Positions 1 through 7,196 of a stretch of DNA of 14,699 bases are shown one piece after another. Both the position numbers and the translations under genes were made by a program. Origin of the DNA: Candidatus Gastranaerophilales bacterium. GTDB lineage: Bacteria; Cyanobacteriota; Vampirovibrionia; Gastranaerophilales; Gastranaerophilaceae. Within the stretch, counting starts at the first letter, position 1. Every line of letters starts with the position of its first letter. Location of the stretch: assembly GCA_003150395.1 (NCBI GenBank), contig QAMI01000021.1, forward strand, positions 1 through 14,699. The letters are read 5' to 3'. The notes below the pieces were generated by a model that was not told where the DNA came from, did no database searches, and was given only the letters and a program-made list of their open reading frames with translations.

Positions 1-2
1 AT

Positions 3-1292
3 ACTGAAAATATCAGAAGATATTCTCATCTTGCAATAGAATCTGCTAATACGGCTTTAAAAAGCGTTGTTCCTTATAAAAATACGGAATTTAAAGGTGT
101 TTGGGTGCGTCCGGTAGAAACCAATGAGGAGGCAATCGAAAAGGCAGTAAAAAGAATTAAAGCTGCTGGCATTGATAATATTTTTATTGAAACCTATTTC
201 CACGGAAGAACAATTTTCCCGAGCAAAACAATGGCAAATTATGGTTTTGTGAAGCAGAATGAAAAGTTTGATGGAATTGACCCTCTAAAACTTTGGGTTA
301 AATATGCTCACAAAAATAATATAAAAGTTCATGTTTGGTTTGAAACTTTTTATGTTGGAATTCAGCGTCCAGAAACAAATCCGGGAAATATTCTTGCCGT
401 AAAACCGCATTGGGCAAATAAAACAAAGAAAAATTACAATATAAATGCGCCGACACCGTCGATTTCAGAACATAACGGTTTTTTCCTTGACCCTGCAAAT
501 CCTGAAGTTCAGGAATTTTTGCAGAGTCTAATTACTGAAATCATAGATAATTATAAAGTTGACGGGATAAACCTTGATTATATAAGATATCCCCAAGCTG
601 TTTCTTTCAGTGATATTAATGCCTGGGGGTATACGGATTACGCTAGAAATGAGTTTAAAGCTATTTATGGCAAAGATCCTCTTGATATGCTTGTAAGCGA
701 CCCGTTGTGGATGAAATGGTGTGAATTCAGACGGGAAAAAGTCTCAAACTTTGTTGCAAAAATTGGTGCCTTAGGGCGTGAAAAAAAAGTTTATGTAAGT
801 GCTGTTATTTTCCCTGATAGGCTTGCCGCACTGAATGCTAAGCAGCAGGATTGGAAAACTTGGAGTACGAGGGGATATATTAACGGTTTTACTCCTCTGT
901 TTTTGACTTGTAATGCGAAAACCTTAAACGCACTTATCACAAATGTTATTAATGCAAAATCTCCTGAAACGGACTTGTTTGCAGGACTTTTTGTAACTTT
1001 TATGGGCGGAAGTGAGGAAGACTTAATTAGAGAAATTCATGAAACAAGAAAAATGGATGTTAAAGGTGTTATCCTCTTTGATTATGCCCATCTTGATAAT
1101 CGTTATATTCAGGCTCTTGCAACGCGCGTGTTCAGTGAAAAAGGAACTTCTGTCGTGAAATCAGTAAAGCAGTCCCAAGGTAATTCAGTTACGCTGAAAC
1201 GTATTGAAGGGTCTAAATCCTCTTCTGTAAAATCCTCTAAAAAAACACCATCAGAGAAAAAATGGTTCTTTTCTAGAAAAAAGAAAAAGTAA
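3..1292 (+). CDS. Glycosyl hydrolase-like 10 (GHL10/DUF187) family protein, 5' end outside window
   Basis: This is the C-terminal part of a GHL10-type protein, a TIM-barrel family related to glycosidases and thought to act on cell-wall or other polysaccharides. The frame is open from the first full codon at position 3, so the GTG at 105 is not the start. The residues just before it, E-F-K-G-V-W-V-R-P (87-113), are the conserved first strand of the domain and would be lost. The motif V-D-G-I-N-L-D-Y-I-R-Y-P (558-593), with its paired Asp residues, and the preceding F-L-D-P-A-N-P-E-V are family hallmarks. The last ~50 residues form a Ser/Lys-rich low-complexity tail ending in a run of Lys, unlike the domain. 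A signal peptide cannot be judged because the N-terminus is missing. It lies 34 bases before comEC, so they may be co-transcribed. The family is confident; the substrate is unknown. Confidence 0.85.
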   Translation, partial: TENIRRYSHLAIESANTALKSVVPYKNTEFKGVWVRPVETNEEAIEKAVKRIKAAGIDNIFIETYFHGRTIFPSKTMANYGFVKQNEKFDGIDPLKLWVKYAHKNNIKVHVWFETFYVGIQRPETNPGNILAVKPHWANKTKKNYNINAPTPSISEHNGFFLDPANPEVQEFLQSLITEIIDNYKVDGINLDYIRYPQAVSFSDINAWGYTDYARNEFKAIYGKDPLDMLVSDPLWMKWCEFRREKVSNFVAKIGALGREKKVYVSAVIFPDRLAALNAKQQDWKTWSTRGYINGFTPLFLTCNAKTLNALITNVINAKSPETDLFAGLFVTFMGGSEEDLIREIHETRKMDVKGVILFDYAHLDNRYIQALATRVFSEKGTSVVKSVKQSQGNSVTLKRIEGSKSSSVKSSKKTPSEKKWFFSRKKKK

Positions 1293-1326
1293 GAAATTCG
1301 ATGTTTTTAAACTTTGGAATTAGGGA

Positions 1327-3717
1327 ATGATAAGAGACTTTGCCAATTCGGCAATTTTAAAGAAAAATACAATAATGTTTTTAACCTCTGCTGCTTTTAT
1401 TACTGGAATTGCAGCTTACTTTAATAATTGTGAACTTGTTGCGGGTGCGCTTCTTACTTTTCTCCTATCAATTTTGGTTTGGAAAAATAAAATACCATTT
1501 AAGTTTATAATTCTTTGGATTTTTGTATTTTACCTTGGCTTTTTTAATGCAAATCTGCGTATAAAACATTTTGATGAGCTTTCGATGATAGCTCCGCTGA
1601 ATGGTGAAATCATCGGCCGTATTGTTTCAATTCCAAACAGTAACGCTAAAGATAAAACAAAATTCTTCATGGAAGTTGAAAGTGTTGACGGGAAAGCGCT
1701 TCATGCTAAGACGCTTGTGAGTATTCAGGATGAAGAAGGCGACTTTTCAATGTTCAACATCGGAAATATCTACAAAATTAACGGGAAACTCAGACTGCCC
1801 TTCAAAGCCGGAAACCCCTCACAATTCGATTACGGTAAATATTTGAGAAATTTTAATACATTTACACTTGTATATGCAGATAAGACTGATTGCGATTATT
1901 TGAAATCGGAAATTCCGCCAAAATGGAAGTTTATGCAGGCTCTCAACAACACAAGAAACCGGATAATTAAAGTTCATTCCAAATATTTGAAAAGTCCGAA
2001 CCTTGAAATTTTAGGCGGTATTGTTTTCGGTGACGATGCTGTTGCGGCTCCGGATTATATCAAAGACAGCTTTACTAATTCAGGTTTGCTGCATATTCTT
2101 GCAGCATCTGGAATGAATGTTGCATTTATTTTCGGATTTTGGTTTTATATCCTTTCTCTATTGAAAGTTCCATACAAACCTCGTGTTATCAGTGGAATGG
2201 GAGTGATAATTCTTTATACTTTAATGACAGGACTTGGACCATCTGTAATCAGAGCGGCTTTAATGCTGTTATTTGTTTTGATTGGAAAATTGATTGACAG
2301 AGATTCTCACAGTGTAGCGCTTTTGTCCTTTGTTGCGCTATTGATGCTTTTGTACAATCCGGCATATTTGAATGATGTTGGTTTTCAGCTTTCTTTTCTG
2401 GTAACTTTCGGAATAATCTGTACTGCCAATATTGTACTTGAAAAATTTAAAGGAAATAAAGTCCGCGAATTTATTGCCGGTTCGCTTCTTATTCCAATTG
2501 TTGCTCAAATCTGGGTAATTCCTTTGCAAATGTTCTATTTTAATACAATAAGTTTGTATTCATTTTTCGCAAACGTTTCAATCATGCCGTTTTTGTCTGT
2601 AATAAGTTTTGGCGGATTTGTTTCGTCTGTTTTAGCGATAATCCCTCAGATTTCTGATTTTATTTGTAAAGTTTTTGACTTTGTTCTTAATTTTATGCTG
2701 ACAATTCTTGTTTGGATTTCAAATTTCTTTTCGACACTTCCGCATTCATTGATTGAAACTCCGCATCCGTCGATTTTGCAGGTTTTTGTATATTATTTTA
2801 TTGTTCTTTTAGCGACATTGATGATTAAAGAAGGGTTTACAAAACGCCATGTTGCGATTTTGTTCGGAATGATAAGTATAATAATCTTTACTTCAATCAG
2901 CCTTCCGAACGGTAAACTTGACGTGATAACTTTCGATGTCGGAAACGCGGATGCTTTTCTTATAAAAACTCCGGCTGAAAAATATATAATAATTGATACA
3001 GCAAAACCGGGTTATAAAGGCGGGAAATCTCAAGCCGAACTAATTATCAGAAAATATCTCAAAGATAGAGGTGTAAAAAATCTGGAGTTTTTAATAGTAA
3101 CACATTTTGATAATGACCATGCAGGCGGTGCGGCTGACTTGATTAATAAAATGCGTATTGGCAAAATTTATGTGAATTCAACAAGCGACTCTTCAAAAAC
3201 TGCCTCAAAAATTTATCAAACATCTAAAGAACGCAATTTAAAACTTACAAACGCGCCTGATAACGAAATCATTTATTCTGAACCTGGTTTGAAAGTAAGA
3301 ACTTTTGTTAAAAATTTTGAAAACGATAATGAAAGTTCAGTTATGGCTCTTTTGAGTTATAAAGATTTTGATATTTTATTTACCGGCGACGCCGGAGTGG
3401 AAGCCTTTAACAGAATTTCCGATAAACTTCCGCAGAAAGTAGAAGTTTTAAAAGTCGGTCATCATGGTGCAAAACATGTTGTTGATGAAAATTATGTTAA
3501 AAGAATTTCCCCAGACGTTTCTATAATTTCAACCGGTCTGAATAATTACGGTCACCCTGCAAAATCTACTCTGAATATTTTGCGAAATACAGAAATATAC
3601 AGAACAGACAAAAACAATTCTATTAAAATTTCAACAGACGGCAAAGAATTCAAAATGTTTACCTTCAACACCACTTCTAAAAAATTTGAACCTGTCACCT
3701 CAAAATTTGCAAGGTAA
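1327..3717 (+). CDS. comEC: ComEC/Rec2 family DNA-uptake channel with C-terminal metallo-beta-lactamase domain
   Basis: ComEC forms the inner-membrane channel that brings single-stranded DNA into the cytoplasm during natural transformation. At 796 residues it has the usual full architecture. There are two or three N-terminal membrane segments, then a soluble DUF4131/OB-like part (about 90-190). The multi-spanning competence domain begins near the motif G-L-L-H-I-L-A-A-S-G-M-N (about 255-266) and runs to about 530. The C-terminal metallo-beta-lactamase-like domain opens at F-D-V-G-N-A-D-A and holds the metal motif H593-F-D595-N-D597-H598, a T-G-D-A-G motif and K-V-G-H712-H713-G. The zinc ligands are intact, which suits the proposed nuclease that degrades the non-imported strand. 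The start ATG follows a weak purine-rich site (ggaattaggga). It sits 34 bases after the GHL10 gene. Identification is very confident; actual competence is inference. Confidence 0.95.
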   Translation: MIRDFANSAILKKNTIMFLTSAAFITGIAAYFNNCELVAGALLTFLLSILVWKNKIPFKFIILWIFVFYLGFFNANLRIKHFDELSMIAPLNGEIIGRIVSIPNSNAKDKTKFFMEVESVDGKALHAKTLVSIQDEEGDFSMFNIGNIYKINGKLRLPFKAGNPSQFDYGKYLRNFNTFTLVYADKTDCDYLKSEIPPKWKFMQALNNTRNRIIKVHSKYLKSPNLEILGGIVFGDDAVAAPDYIKDSFTNSGLLHILAASGMNVAFIFGFWFYILSLLKVPYKPRVISGMGVIILYTLMTGLGPSVIRAALMLLFVLIGKLIDRDSHSVALLSFVALLMLLYNPAYLNDVGFQLSFLVTFGIICTANIVLEKFKGNKVREFIAGSLLIPIVAQIWVIPLQMFYFNTISLYSFFANVSIMPFLSVISFGGFVSSVLAIIPQISDFICKVFDFVLNFMLTILVWISNFFSTLPHSLIETPHPSILQVFVYYFIVLLATLMIKEGFTKRHVAILFGMISIIIFTSISLPNGKLDVITFDVGNADAFLIKTPAEKYIIIDTAKPGYKGGKSQAELIIRKYLKDRGVKNLEFLIVTHFDNDHAGGAADLINKMRIGKIYVNSTSDSSKTASKIYQTSKERNLKLTNAPDNEIIYSEPGLKVRTFVKNFENDNESSVMALLSYKDFDILFTGDAGVEAFNRISDKLPQKVEVLKVGHHGAKHVVDENYVKRISPDVSIISTGLNNYGHPAKSTLNILRNTEIYRTDKNNSIKISTDGKEFKMFTFNTTSKKFEPVTSKFAR

Positions 3718-3721
3718 AACT

Positions 3722-3743
3722 AGAAATCTATGCTGTAGTTTCT
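3722..3743 (+). terminator. Weak hairpin after comEC
   Basis: AGAAA-CTA pairs with TAG-TTTCT, with one bulged T and a TGCTG loop, starting five bases after the comEC stop. No proper T-run follows, so it is at best a weak terminator or an mRNA 3'-end structure. Confidence 0.25.
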
Positions 3744-3801
3744 CTGAAATTCGTAAGATTTAATAATAAATAGCTCTATGAAACCTCCCCCTTACAGACT
3801 A

Positions 3802-3829
3802 TTGATTTATTTTGTTTATATGCTAAACT
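3802..3829 (+). promoter_or_regulatory. Likely sigma-70-type promoter of pyrF
   Basis: TTGATT (3802-3807) is followed after 16 bases by TAAACT (3824-3829). A TG dinucleotide at 3821-3822, one base before the -10 box, makes it an extended -10 promoter. Transcription would start about 25 bases before the pyrF ATG. Confidence 0.5.
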
Positions 3830-3844
3830 TCTGAAAGGTATTGT

Positions 3845-3851
3845 GAGGTGG
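3845..3851 (+). promoter_or_regulatory. Ribosome binding site that fixes the pyrF start
   Basis: GAGGTGG lies eight bases before ATG 3860. An upstream in-frame GTG at 3848 sits inside this Shine-Dalgarno sequence, so it cannot be the real start. Confidence 0.7.
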
Positions 3852-3859
3852 TAGATAAT

Positions 3860-4615
3860 ATGATGAAACCTATGTCCCCAAAAGACAGAATTATCTTGGC
3901 TCTTGATGTTGATACATTGGAGGAAGTTCGGGAGTTAGTGCTGGAATTAAAGGATTATGTCGGTTATTTTAAAATTGGCCTTCCTTTGATAATTAACTGT
4001 GGCTTTGAGGCTGTGCGCCTTATTGAGGAACTTGGTGCAAAATGTTATTATGACGGCAAATTTCACGATATTCCAAATACAGTTCAAAAAGCCTGTATCA
4101 ATCTGGTCAAAAATAATATCCACGTTTTCAATATCCATATTCAAGGCGGCTCAAAAATGGTTGCTTCGGCTGTAAAAGCTGTCAATGCAACCGCAAAACG
4201 TCTTGAGAAAGAACCACCTGTAATTTTAGGAGTTACGCTGCTTTCAAGCTTTGGGCAAAGAACTTTGACTGAAGAATTGTGTGTAACAAAAAATATAGAA
4301 GATTATGTACTTCAACTTGCTCAGGTAGCTAAAGATTCCGGACTTGACGGGGTTGTTGCAAGCGCTGACGAGGCAAAAAGAATCAGAAAACAAATCGGTG
4401 ATGATTTTATAATCGTATGTCCTGCAACGCGTCCAACCTGGGCCGGCGTCGATGATCAGGTAAGAGTTGATACCCCGCGCAAAGCTATTCTTTCAGGAGT
4501 TGACTTCCTTGTTATCGGACGTCCTATTACAAAAGCTGATGACAGAATTTCTGCTGTTAAACTTATTATAGATGAAATTGAAACGGCATTAAGCGAACGC
4601 GAGACTTTAGTTTGA
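3860..4615 (+). CDS. pyrF: Orotidine 5'-phosphate decarboxylase
   Basis: This enzyme makes UMP from OMP in the last step of de novo pyrimidine synthesis and acts in the cytoplasm as a TIM-barrel dimer. The 251 residues fit the family length. The first strand reads I-I-L-A-L-D16, the substrate lysine strand reads Y-F-K-I-G, and the catalytic signature is D65-G-K67-F-H-D70-I-P-N-T. The phosphate-binding end reads P188-A-T-R191-P, where many homologues have P-G-I-R-P, and the last strand ends in V-I-G-R-P-I-T. All catalytic Asp and Lys residues are present. The start is set at ATG 3860, behind GAGGTGG; ATG 3863 is a close alternative. It has its own promoter and a terminator at 4728, so it is probably a single-gene unit. 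Confidence 0.95.
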   Translation: MMKPMSPKDRIILALDVDTLEEVRELVLELKDYVGYFKIGLPLIINCGFEAVRLIEELGAKCYYDGKFHDIPNTVQKACINLVKNNIHVFNIHIQGGSKMVASAVKAVNATAKRLEKEPPVILGVTLLSSFGQRTLTEELCVTKNIEDYVLQLAQVAKDSGLDGVVASADEAKRIRKQIGDDFIIVCPATRPTWAGVDDQVRVDTPRKAILSGVDFLVIGRPITKADDRISAVKLIIDEIETALSERETLV

Positions 4616-4640
4616 GCCCGCTTTTGTTGGAATTAATTAA

Positions 4641-4660
4641 AGAAAATACTTGTATTTTCT
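4641..4660. repeat. Perfect 9-bp AT-rich inverted repeat downstream of pyrF
   Basis: AGAAAATAC and GTATTTTCT pair perfectly around a two-base TT centre. No T-run follows directly. It may protect the pyrF mRNA 3' end or be a protein-binding palindrome; its function is unknown. Confidence 0.4.
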
Positions 4661-4727
4661 AAAATTTCATGCTATGAATAAAATATAATTTATTTTTAAT
4701 TTGTTACAAATTATAATTAATTTCTTT

Positions 4728-4758
4728 AGCTCTAAGATTTTATTAATCTTAGAGTTTT
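4728..4758 (+). terminator. Rho-independent terminator of pyrF
   Basis: CTCTAAGATT (4730-4739) pairs perfectly with AATCTTAGAG (4745-4754) around a five-base loop. One G-T and one A-T pair extend the stem outward. TTTT follows directly on the plus strand. The minus strand has no T-run, so it serves pyrF. Confidence 0.7.
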
Positions 4759-4793
4759 CATTATATACAATGCTTATTTGATTTCTATTAAAC

Positions 4794-4821
4794 AAAAAAA
4801 TAACTGCCATCTTTTTGCAGT
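4794..4821 (-). terminator. Terminator of the first XRE regulator gene
   Basis: Read on the minus strand, ACTGC and GCAGT form a 5-bp stem around a nine-base loop, followed by TATTTTTTT (the A-run at 4794-4800). The stem touches the stop codon of the regulator. It is short but correctly placed. Confidence 0.5.
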
Positions 4822-5135
4822 CAATTATTTTCTACAGCTACTAAAATGTCTCTTGCAAGCGGGAGTTTTCGTTTATCCAAAGCCTTTATAATATCAATAA
4901 TAGCACCTCTAAAAGGGTCAAGTTCCTGTGTGTTAATCCTGAAAAACTCGTTAACATCAATTTCGAGTACTTTTGCAATTCTGATAAATGTATCAAGTGA
5001 AGGATAAGAATTTCCATTTTCAATAAGGCACATCTGCCGGGGCGAAATATATATCAATTCAGATAATTTTTCTTGTGATAAACCACGGTCAATACGCAAT
5101 TGTTTTATTTGTTTTCCAAGTAACTGTTTATCCAA
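4821..5135 (-). CDS. XRE/Cro-type helix-turn-helix regulator, first copy
   Basis: This 104-residue DNA-binding protein has a Cro/C1-type helix-turn-helix over residues ~6-60. Features are L-S-Q-E-K-L-S-E-L in helix 2, the recognition helix region I-S-P-R-Q-M, and the family marker I-E-N-G followed by Y-P-S. The remaining ~40 residues are a short charged helical tail, possibly for dimerisation. No signal or ligand domain is visible. The start is TTG 5135, four bases after GGGGG (5140-5144 complement); no in-frame ATG is nearby. It is divergent from the prepilin gene at 5265 across a 129-base gap, so control of that gene and of itself is the natural inference. The regulator at 7893-8207 is a paralogue of the same length and setting. 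The target is unproven. Confidence 0.88.
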   Translation of the reverse strand: MDKQLLGKQIKQLRIDRGLSQEKLSELIYISPRQMCLIENGNSYPSLDTFIRIAKVLEIDVNEFFRINTQELDPFRGAIIDIIKALDKRKLPLARDILVAVENN

Positions 5136-5158
5136 TTTGCCCCCTTATAAAAAAGTTT

Positions 5159-5164
5159 ATTATA
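5159..5164 (-). promoter_or_regulatory. Possible -10 box of the first XRE regulator
   Basis: TATAAT on the minus strand lies 24 bases before the TTG start, giving a short leader. No good -35 box is seen at the right distance, which suits a regulated or weak promoter. Confidence 0.35.
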
Positions 5165-5191
5165 TATAAAGGTCATTAAATAATGAAATAC

Positions 5192-5218
5192 ATATCAAAA
5201 ATATTGACAAATTGATAT
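5192..5218. promoter_or_regulatory. Candidate operator dyad over the prepilin -35 box
   Basis: ATATCAA (5192-5198) and TTGATAT (5212-5218) are a perfect 7-bp inverted repeat with a 13-base spacer, so the half-sites are two helical turns apart (20 bp). The dyad encloses the prepilin TTGACA box (5204-5209). This geometry suits a dimeric XRE repressor or activator encoded next door. Confidence 0.4.
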
Positions 5219-5232
5219 CCATATGTTATTAT
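5204..5232 (+). promoter_or_regulatory. Strong promoter of the first prepilin gene
   Basis: TTGACA (5204-5209) is followed by a 17-base spacer and TATTAT (5227-5232). TG at 5224-5225, one base before the -10 box, makes it an extended -10. A second TATAAT at 5230-5235 is at the wrong distance (20 bases). The leader is about 25 bases and carries GGAGG at 5253-5257. Confidence 0.75.
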
Positions 5233-5264
5233 AATCATGTAACTTATATTATGGAGGTATTTAC

Positions 5265-6143
5265 ATGTTAAAGAGATCTAATGGCATGGGCGGTTTTTCG
5301 CTCGCAGAAGGTGCTACGCACACAGAGATGTTTGGAAAGGCTCGTAAAAGTGCGTTTACTCTTGCAGAAGTTTTGATTACTTTAGGTATTATCGGGGTTG
5401 TTGCGGCAATGACAATGCCGACATTGATTAACTCAACTCAAGGCGCACAGTACAAAACAGCATACAAAAAAGCATTATCAGTAATGTCACAGGCGGTTGT
5501 TATGAACATTGCGCTTGAAGATTATGACTTGTCACAGGTTGTTGCTGGAACTAACGATGCCGCTGCGGTAGAGGGAGATGATGACGATACACCAGCAACT
5601 ACTGTTGGCGGTGCACAATCTTTATACGACTTGTTTAAAAATAGAATGAATGTTGTTAAAGTTGCAAGTACATCTGATTTCCAAGGAGATACGCAAGGTG
5701 AGACAGATTACTATAAAATTATCAATGTAGATTCTGCAGATAAAACTGATTATACAGCTTTTGCAACTCTTCATGGAGGACAGGGCGGAAATGCATTTCC
5801 AGTTTTGACAACTGGTGGAAAATGGCCACAGAATTTAACAATGTTATTCTTTAATGATGGTATTACCTTTATTTTTGATAACACTCAGGCAAATTGTGCG
5901 GCTGCAACTGCAACAACTAATGACCACTACTGCTTTGGATTTATTGATGTAAATGGTCAAAAAGCTCCTAACAGAGTTGTAGCTTGTGATGGTGCTTCTG
6001 CTAGTAAGACTATTGATGGGTCTGGTACTGACAATGCTAACTGTGTTGTAACTAATCCAACAGATATTTATCCAGTTGCACTATATGACCAATCTGTAGT
6101 TCCTGCATCAGCAGCAGCAAGAGCAGTTCTTTATGCTAAGTAG
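5265..6143 (+). CDS. Type IV prepilin-like protein with duplicated processing motif
   Basis: This 292-residue prepilin or pseudopilin would be inserted in the inner membrane, cut by prepilin peptidase and assembled in a filament. The core A30^F31-T-L-A-E35 is followed by ~20 hydrophobic residues ending in A-A-M-T-M-P-T-L-I; E35 is the expected +5 Glu, and the -1 residue is Ala rather than Gly. The leader is long and holds a second site-like motif, G10-F11-S-L-A-E15, exactly 20 residues earlier. The rest is Ala/Thr/Asn/Asp-rich, with an acidic stretch near residue 105, two clusters of Cys (about 212-224 and 243-262), and F-I-D-V-N-G-Q-K-A-P-N near 225-235, a pattern I recall in related pilins. 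GGAGG at 5253 supports ATG 5265. It is divergent from an XRE regulator and ended by a terminator at 6159. Whether it is a major or minor pilin is unknown. Confidence 0.85.
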   Translation: MLKRSNGMGGFSLAEGATHTEMFGKARKSAFTLAEVLITLGIIGVVAAMTMPTLINSTQGAQYKTAYKKALSVMSQAVVMNIALEDYDLSQVVAGTNDAAAVEGDDDDTPATTVGGAQSLYDLFKNRMNVVKVASTSDFQGDTQGETDYYKIINVDSADKTDYTAFATLHGGQGGNAFPVLTTGGKWPQNLTMLFFNDGITFIFDNTQANCAAATATTNDHYCFGFIDVNGQKAPNRVVACDGASASKTIDGSGTDNANCVVTNPTDIYPVALYDQSVVPASAAARAVLYAK

Positions 6144-6158
6144 TAACTATATTTAAAG

Positions 6159-6197
6159 AATTCTACCCTCTGCCTGTGATAGAGGGTAGAATTTCTT
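6159..6197 (+). terminator. Terminator of the first prepilin gene
   Basis: AATTCTACCCTCT (6159-6171) and AGAGGGTAGAATT (6181-6193) form a perfect 13-bp stem with a nine-base loop, followed by TCTT. The stem is strong and the T-run modest. It lies 15 bases after the stop codon. Confidence 0.75.
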
Positions 6198-6238
6198 ACC
6201 TAACTGTTACAATCCATGTAGGTTGTAACTTTCACCAA

Positions 6239-6369
6239 GTCATCCTGAGCATGGTCTAAAAAGCCAAAGGGTAACTTAAAACACTGGCGAAGGATCCCCT
6301 TAACATCAAAAATATTCTTTACCACCCACACCGAAACCCATCAACTGCGCAAACCTCGCTCAGAATGAC
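6239..6369. repeat. REP-like palindromic intergenic element
   Basis: The interval is bounded by GTCATCCTGAGC (6239-6250) and GCTCAGAATGAC (6358-6369), a 12-bp terminal inverted repeat with one mismatch. An internal GCGAAGGATCC stands near 6287. This matches, from memory, a very widespread dispersed repeat with CATCCTGAGC...GCGAAGGATC...GCTCAGAATGAC arms found between genes in many bacteria. The internal ~107 bases look diverged and have no ORF. It may be a non-autonomous mobile element; copy number cannot be seen from one window. Confidence 0.6.
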
Positions 6370-6405
6370 AGAAAAAAAGACTTTTTAAACTATTTGTTAT
6401 AATTC

Positions 6406-6437
6406 TCGCCTTAGCTCACCTGAGGCGATTTTCTTTA
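6406..6437 (+). terminator. Orphan rho-independent terminator
   Basis: TCGCCTTAG (6406-6414) pairs with CTGAGGCGA (6420-6428), including one G-T pair, around a CTCAC loop, followed by TTTTCTTTATTT. It is a good plus-strand terminator, but the nearest plus-strand gene already has its own at 6159. It may be a backup or the end of a short unrecognised transcript. Confidence 0.6.
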
Positions 6438-6545
6438 TTTAAGTATTCACCAAAATCAGAAATTGAAAATAAAATATTTTGTGAGCATTTAAAAAAATCG
6501 AAGCGATGACCTAAAAAAATAAAATTCTTGAAAAGCACTAAAAAA

Positions 6546-6635
6546 CGGAGTAATAGGGATTTGAACCCTAGATGCAGGTTAGACCCACATAACACCTTAG
6601 CAGGGTGCCGCCTTCAGCCACTCGGCCATTACTCC
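6546..6635 (-). tRNA. tRNA-Ser (anticodon GCU)
   Basis: A 90-base class II tRNA reads Ser codons AGC and AGU. The acceptor stem pairs GGAGTAA (complement of 6629-6635) with TTACTCC (complement of 6547-6553), and the G discriminator at 6546 is typical of tRNA-Ser. The anticodon stem GCACC/GGTGT encloses the loop CTGCTAA, giving GCU. A long variable arm of about eight pairs with two wobbles and the T arm TAGGG-TTCAAAT-CCCTA follow. No CCA is encoded, so CCA must be added by the nucleotidyltransferase. T-rich sequence after position 6546 (minus strand) may end transcription. Confidence 0.95.
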
Positions 6636-6785
6636 ATTCCTATTTTATTTTCATTTCACATGACTCTTAAATATCTCATTAAATAGGCTATTTAATTCAG
6701 TTGCTTCATGCGATATCTTTATATTATCACAAATATTTTTTTTCGTAAATATTTTATTTTATGATTTAAACTAAAACATTTTAGA

Positions 6786-7196
6786 TTACAAATATTGCTG
6801 GAGTTTTTCAAAAACCTTTTGTGTAAAGCCTTCAATGCCCATTCTTGATTTTTTTACAACATTTACATCGTTATAATGGACATTAAACATAGATAACGCT
6901 TCTCCAAGTTTTTTCATTAAACTTGACCAGGTTTTATAAAAAGGTTTGTTATTTGATACTATTTCTCCAGATTTATTGTCTATTACAAGCTTGAATTTCC
7001 CCATTTTTATTATTGATTTTTTAACCATTTGCTTGTCTGACCGTAAGGATTTTAGAAAAAGGCGCTCATCTATTAACTTGGCTTTATCTTTTATGCTTAA
7101 GCCGGTCAGAATTTTGGAACGAAAGCTGTATTCTGTCGCTTCATACTTTGTGTCGGCATTCATTTTTGTTAAAACTGTTTTCAAGTCCTTATGCAT
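6786..7196 (-). CDS. Unrecognised 136-residue protein, probably 5'-frameshifted
   Basis: I do not recognise this protein. It is basic, Lys-rich and soluble, with no signal peptide or membrane segment. A central strand-like part reads K-F-K-L-V-I-D-N-K-S-G-E-I-V, and the rest looks helical. ATG 7196 has no good ribosome binding site. The same frame stays open upstream to about 7254, while an ATG at 7263 with a consensus site (AAGGAG, five bases away) lies one base out of frame. The annotated ORF therefore probably lacks its first ~22 codons because of a one-base insertion in a run of six A. It is divergent from the DUF151 gene. Possibly a lineage-specific protein; function unknown. Confidence 0.6.
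   Translation of the reverse strand: MHKDLKTVLTKMNADTKYEATEYSFRSKILTGLSIKDKAKLIDERLFLKSLRSDKQMVKKSIIKMGKFKLVIDNKSGEIVSNNKPFYKTWSSLMKKLGEALSMFNVHYNDVNVVKKSRMGIEGFTQKVFEKLQQYL

Larger units (their letters stand above)
6144..6545. other. Gene-free interval rich in hairpins
   Basis: These ~400 bases between the prepilin gene and the tRNA hold no convincing gene. They contain the prepilin terminator (6159-6197), a hairpin GTTACAA/TTGTAAC (6206-6212 with 6223-6229, extended by CC/GG around an ATGTA loop), a REP-like element (6239-6369), and a second terminator (6406-6437) preceded by a lone TATAAT at 6398-6403. From 6440 to 6545 I see only AT-rich sequence. Confidence 0.6.

Noticed and set aside
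105..107. GTG 105 as the start of the GHL10 gene
   Set aside because: The frame is open to the window edge and conserved family residues lie before it.
87..113. E-F-K-G at the start of the GHL10 domain as another copy of the F-K-G motif
   Set aside because: It is the conserved first strand of the GHL10 fold (E-F-[KR]-G-V-W), so it is explained by the family.
3848..3859. GTG 3848 as the pyrF start
   Set aside because: The codon lies within the GAGGTGG ribosome binding site, which is ideally spaced for ATG 3860.
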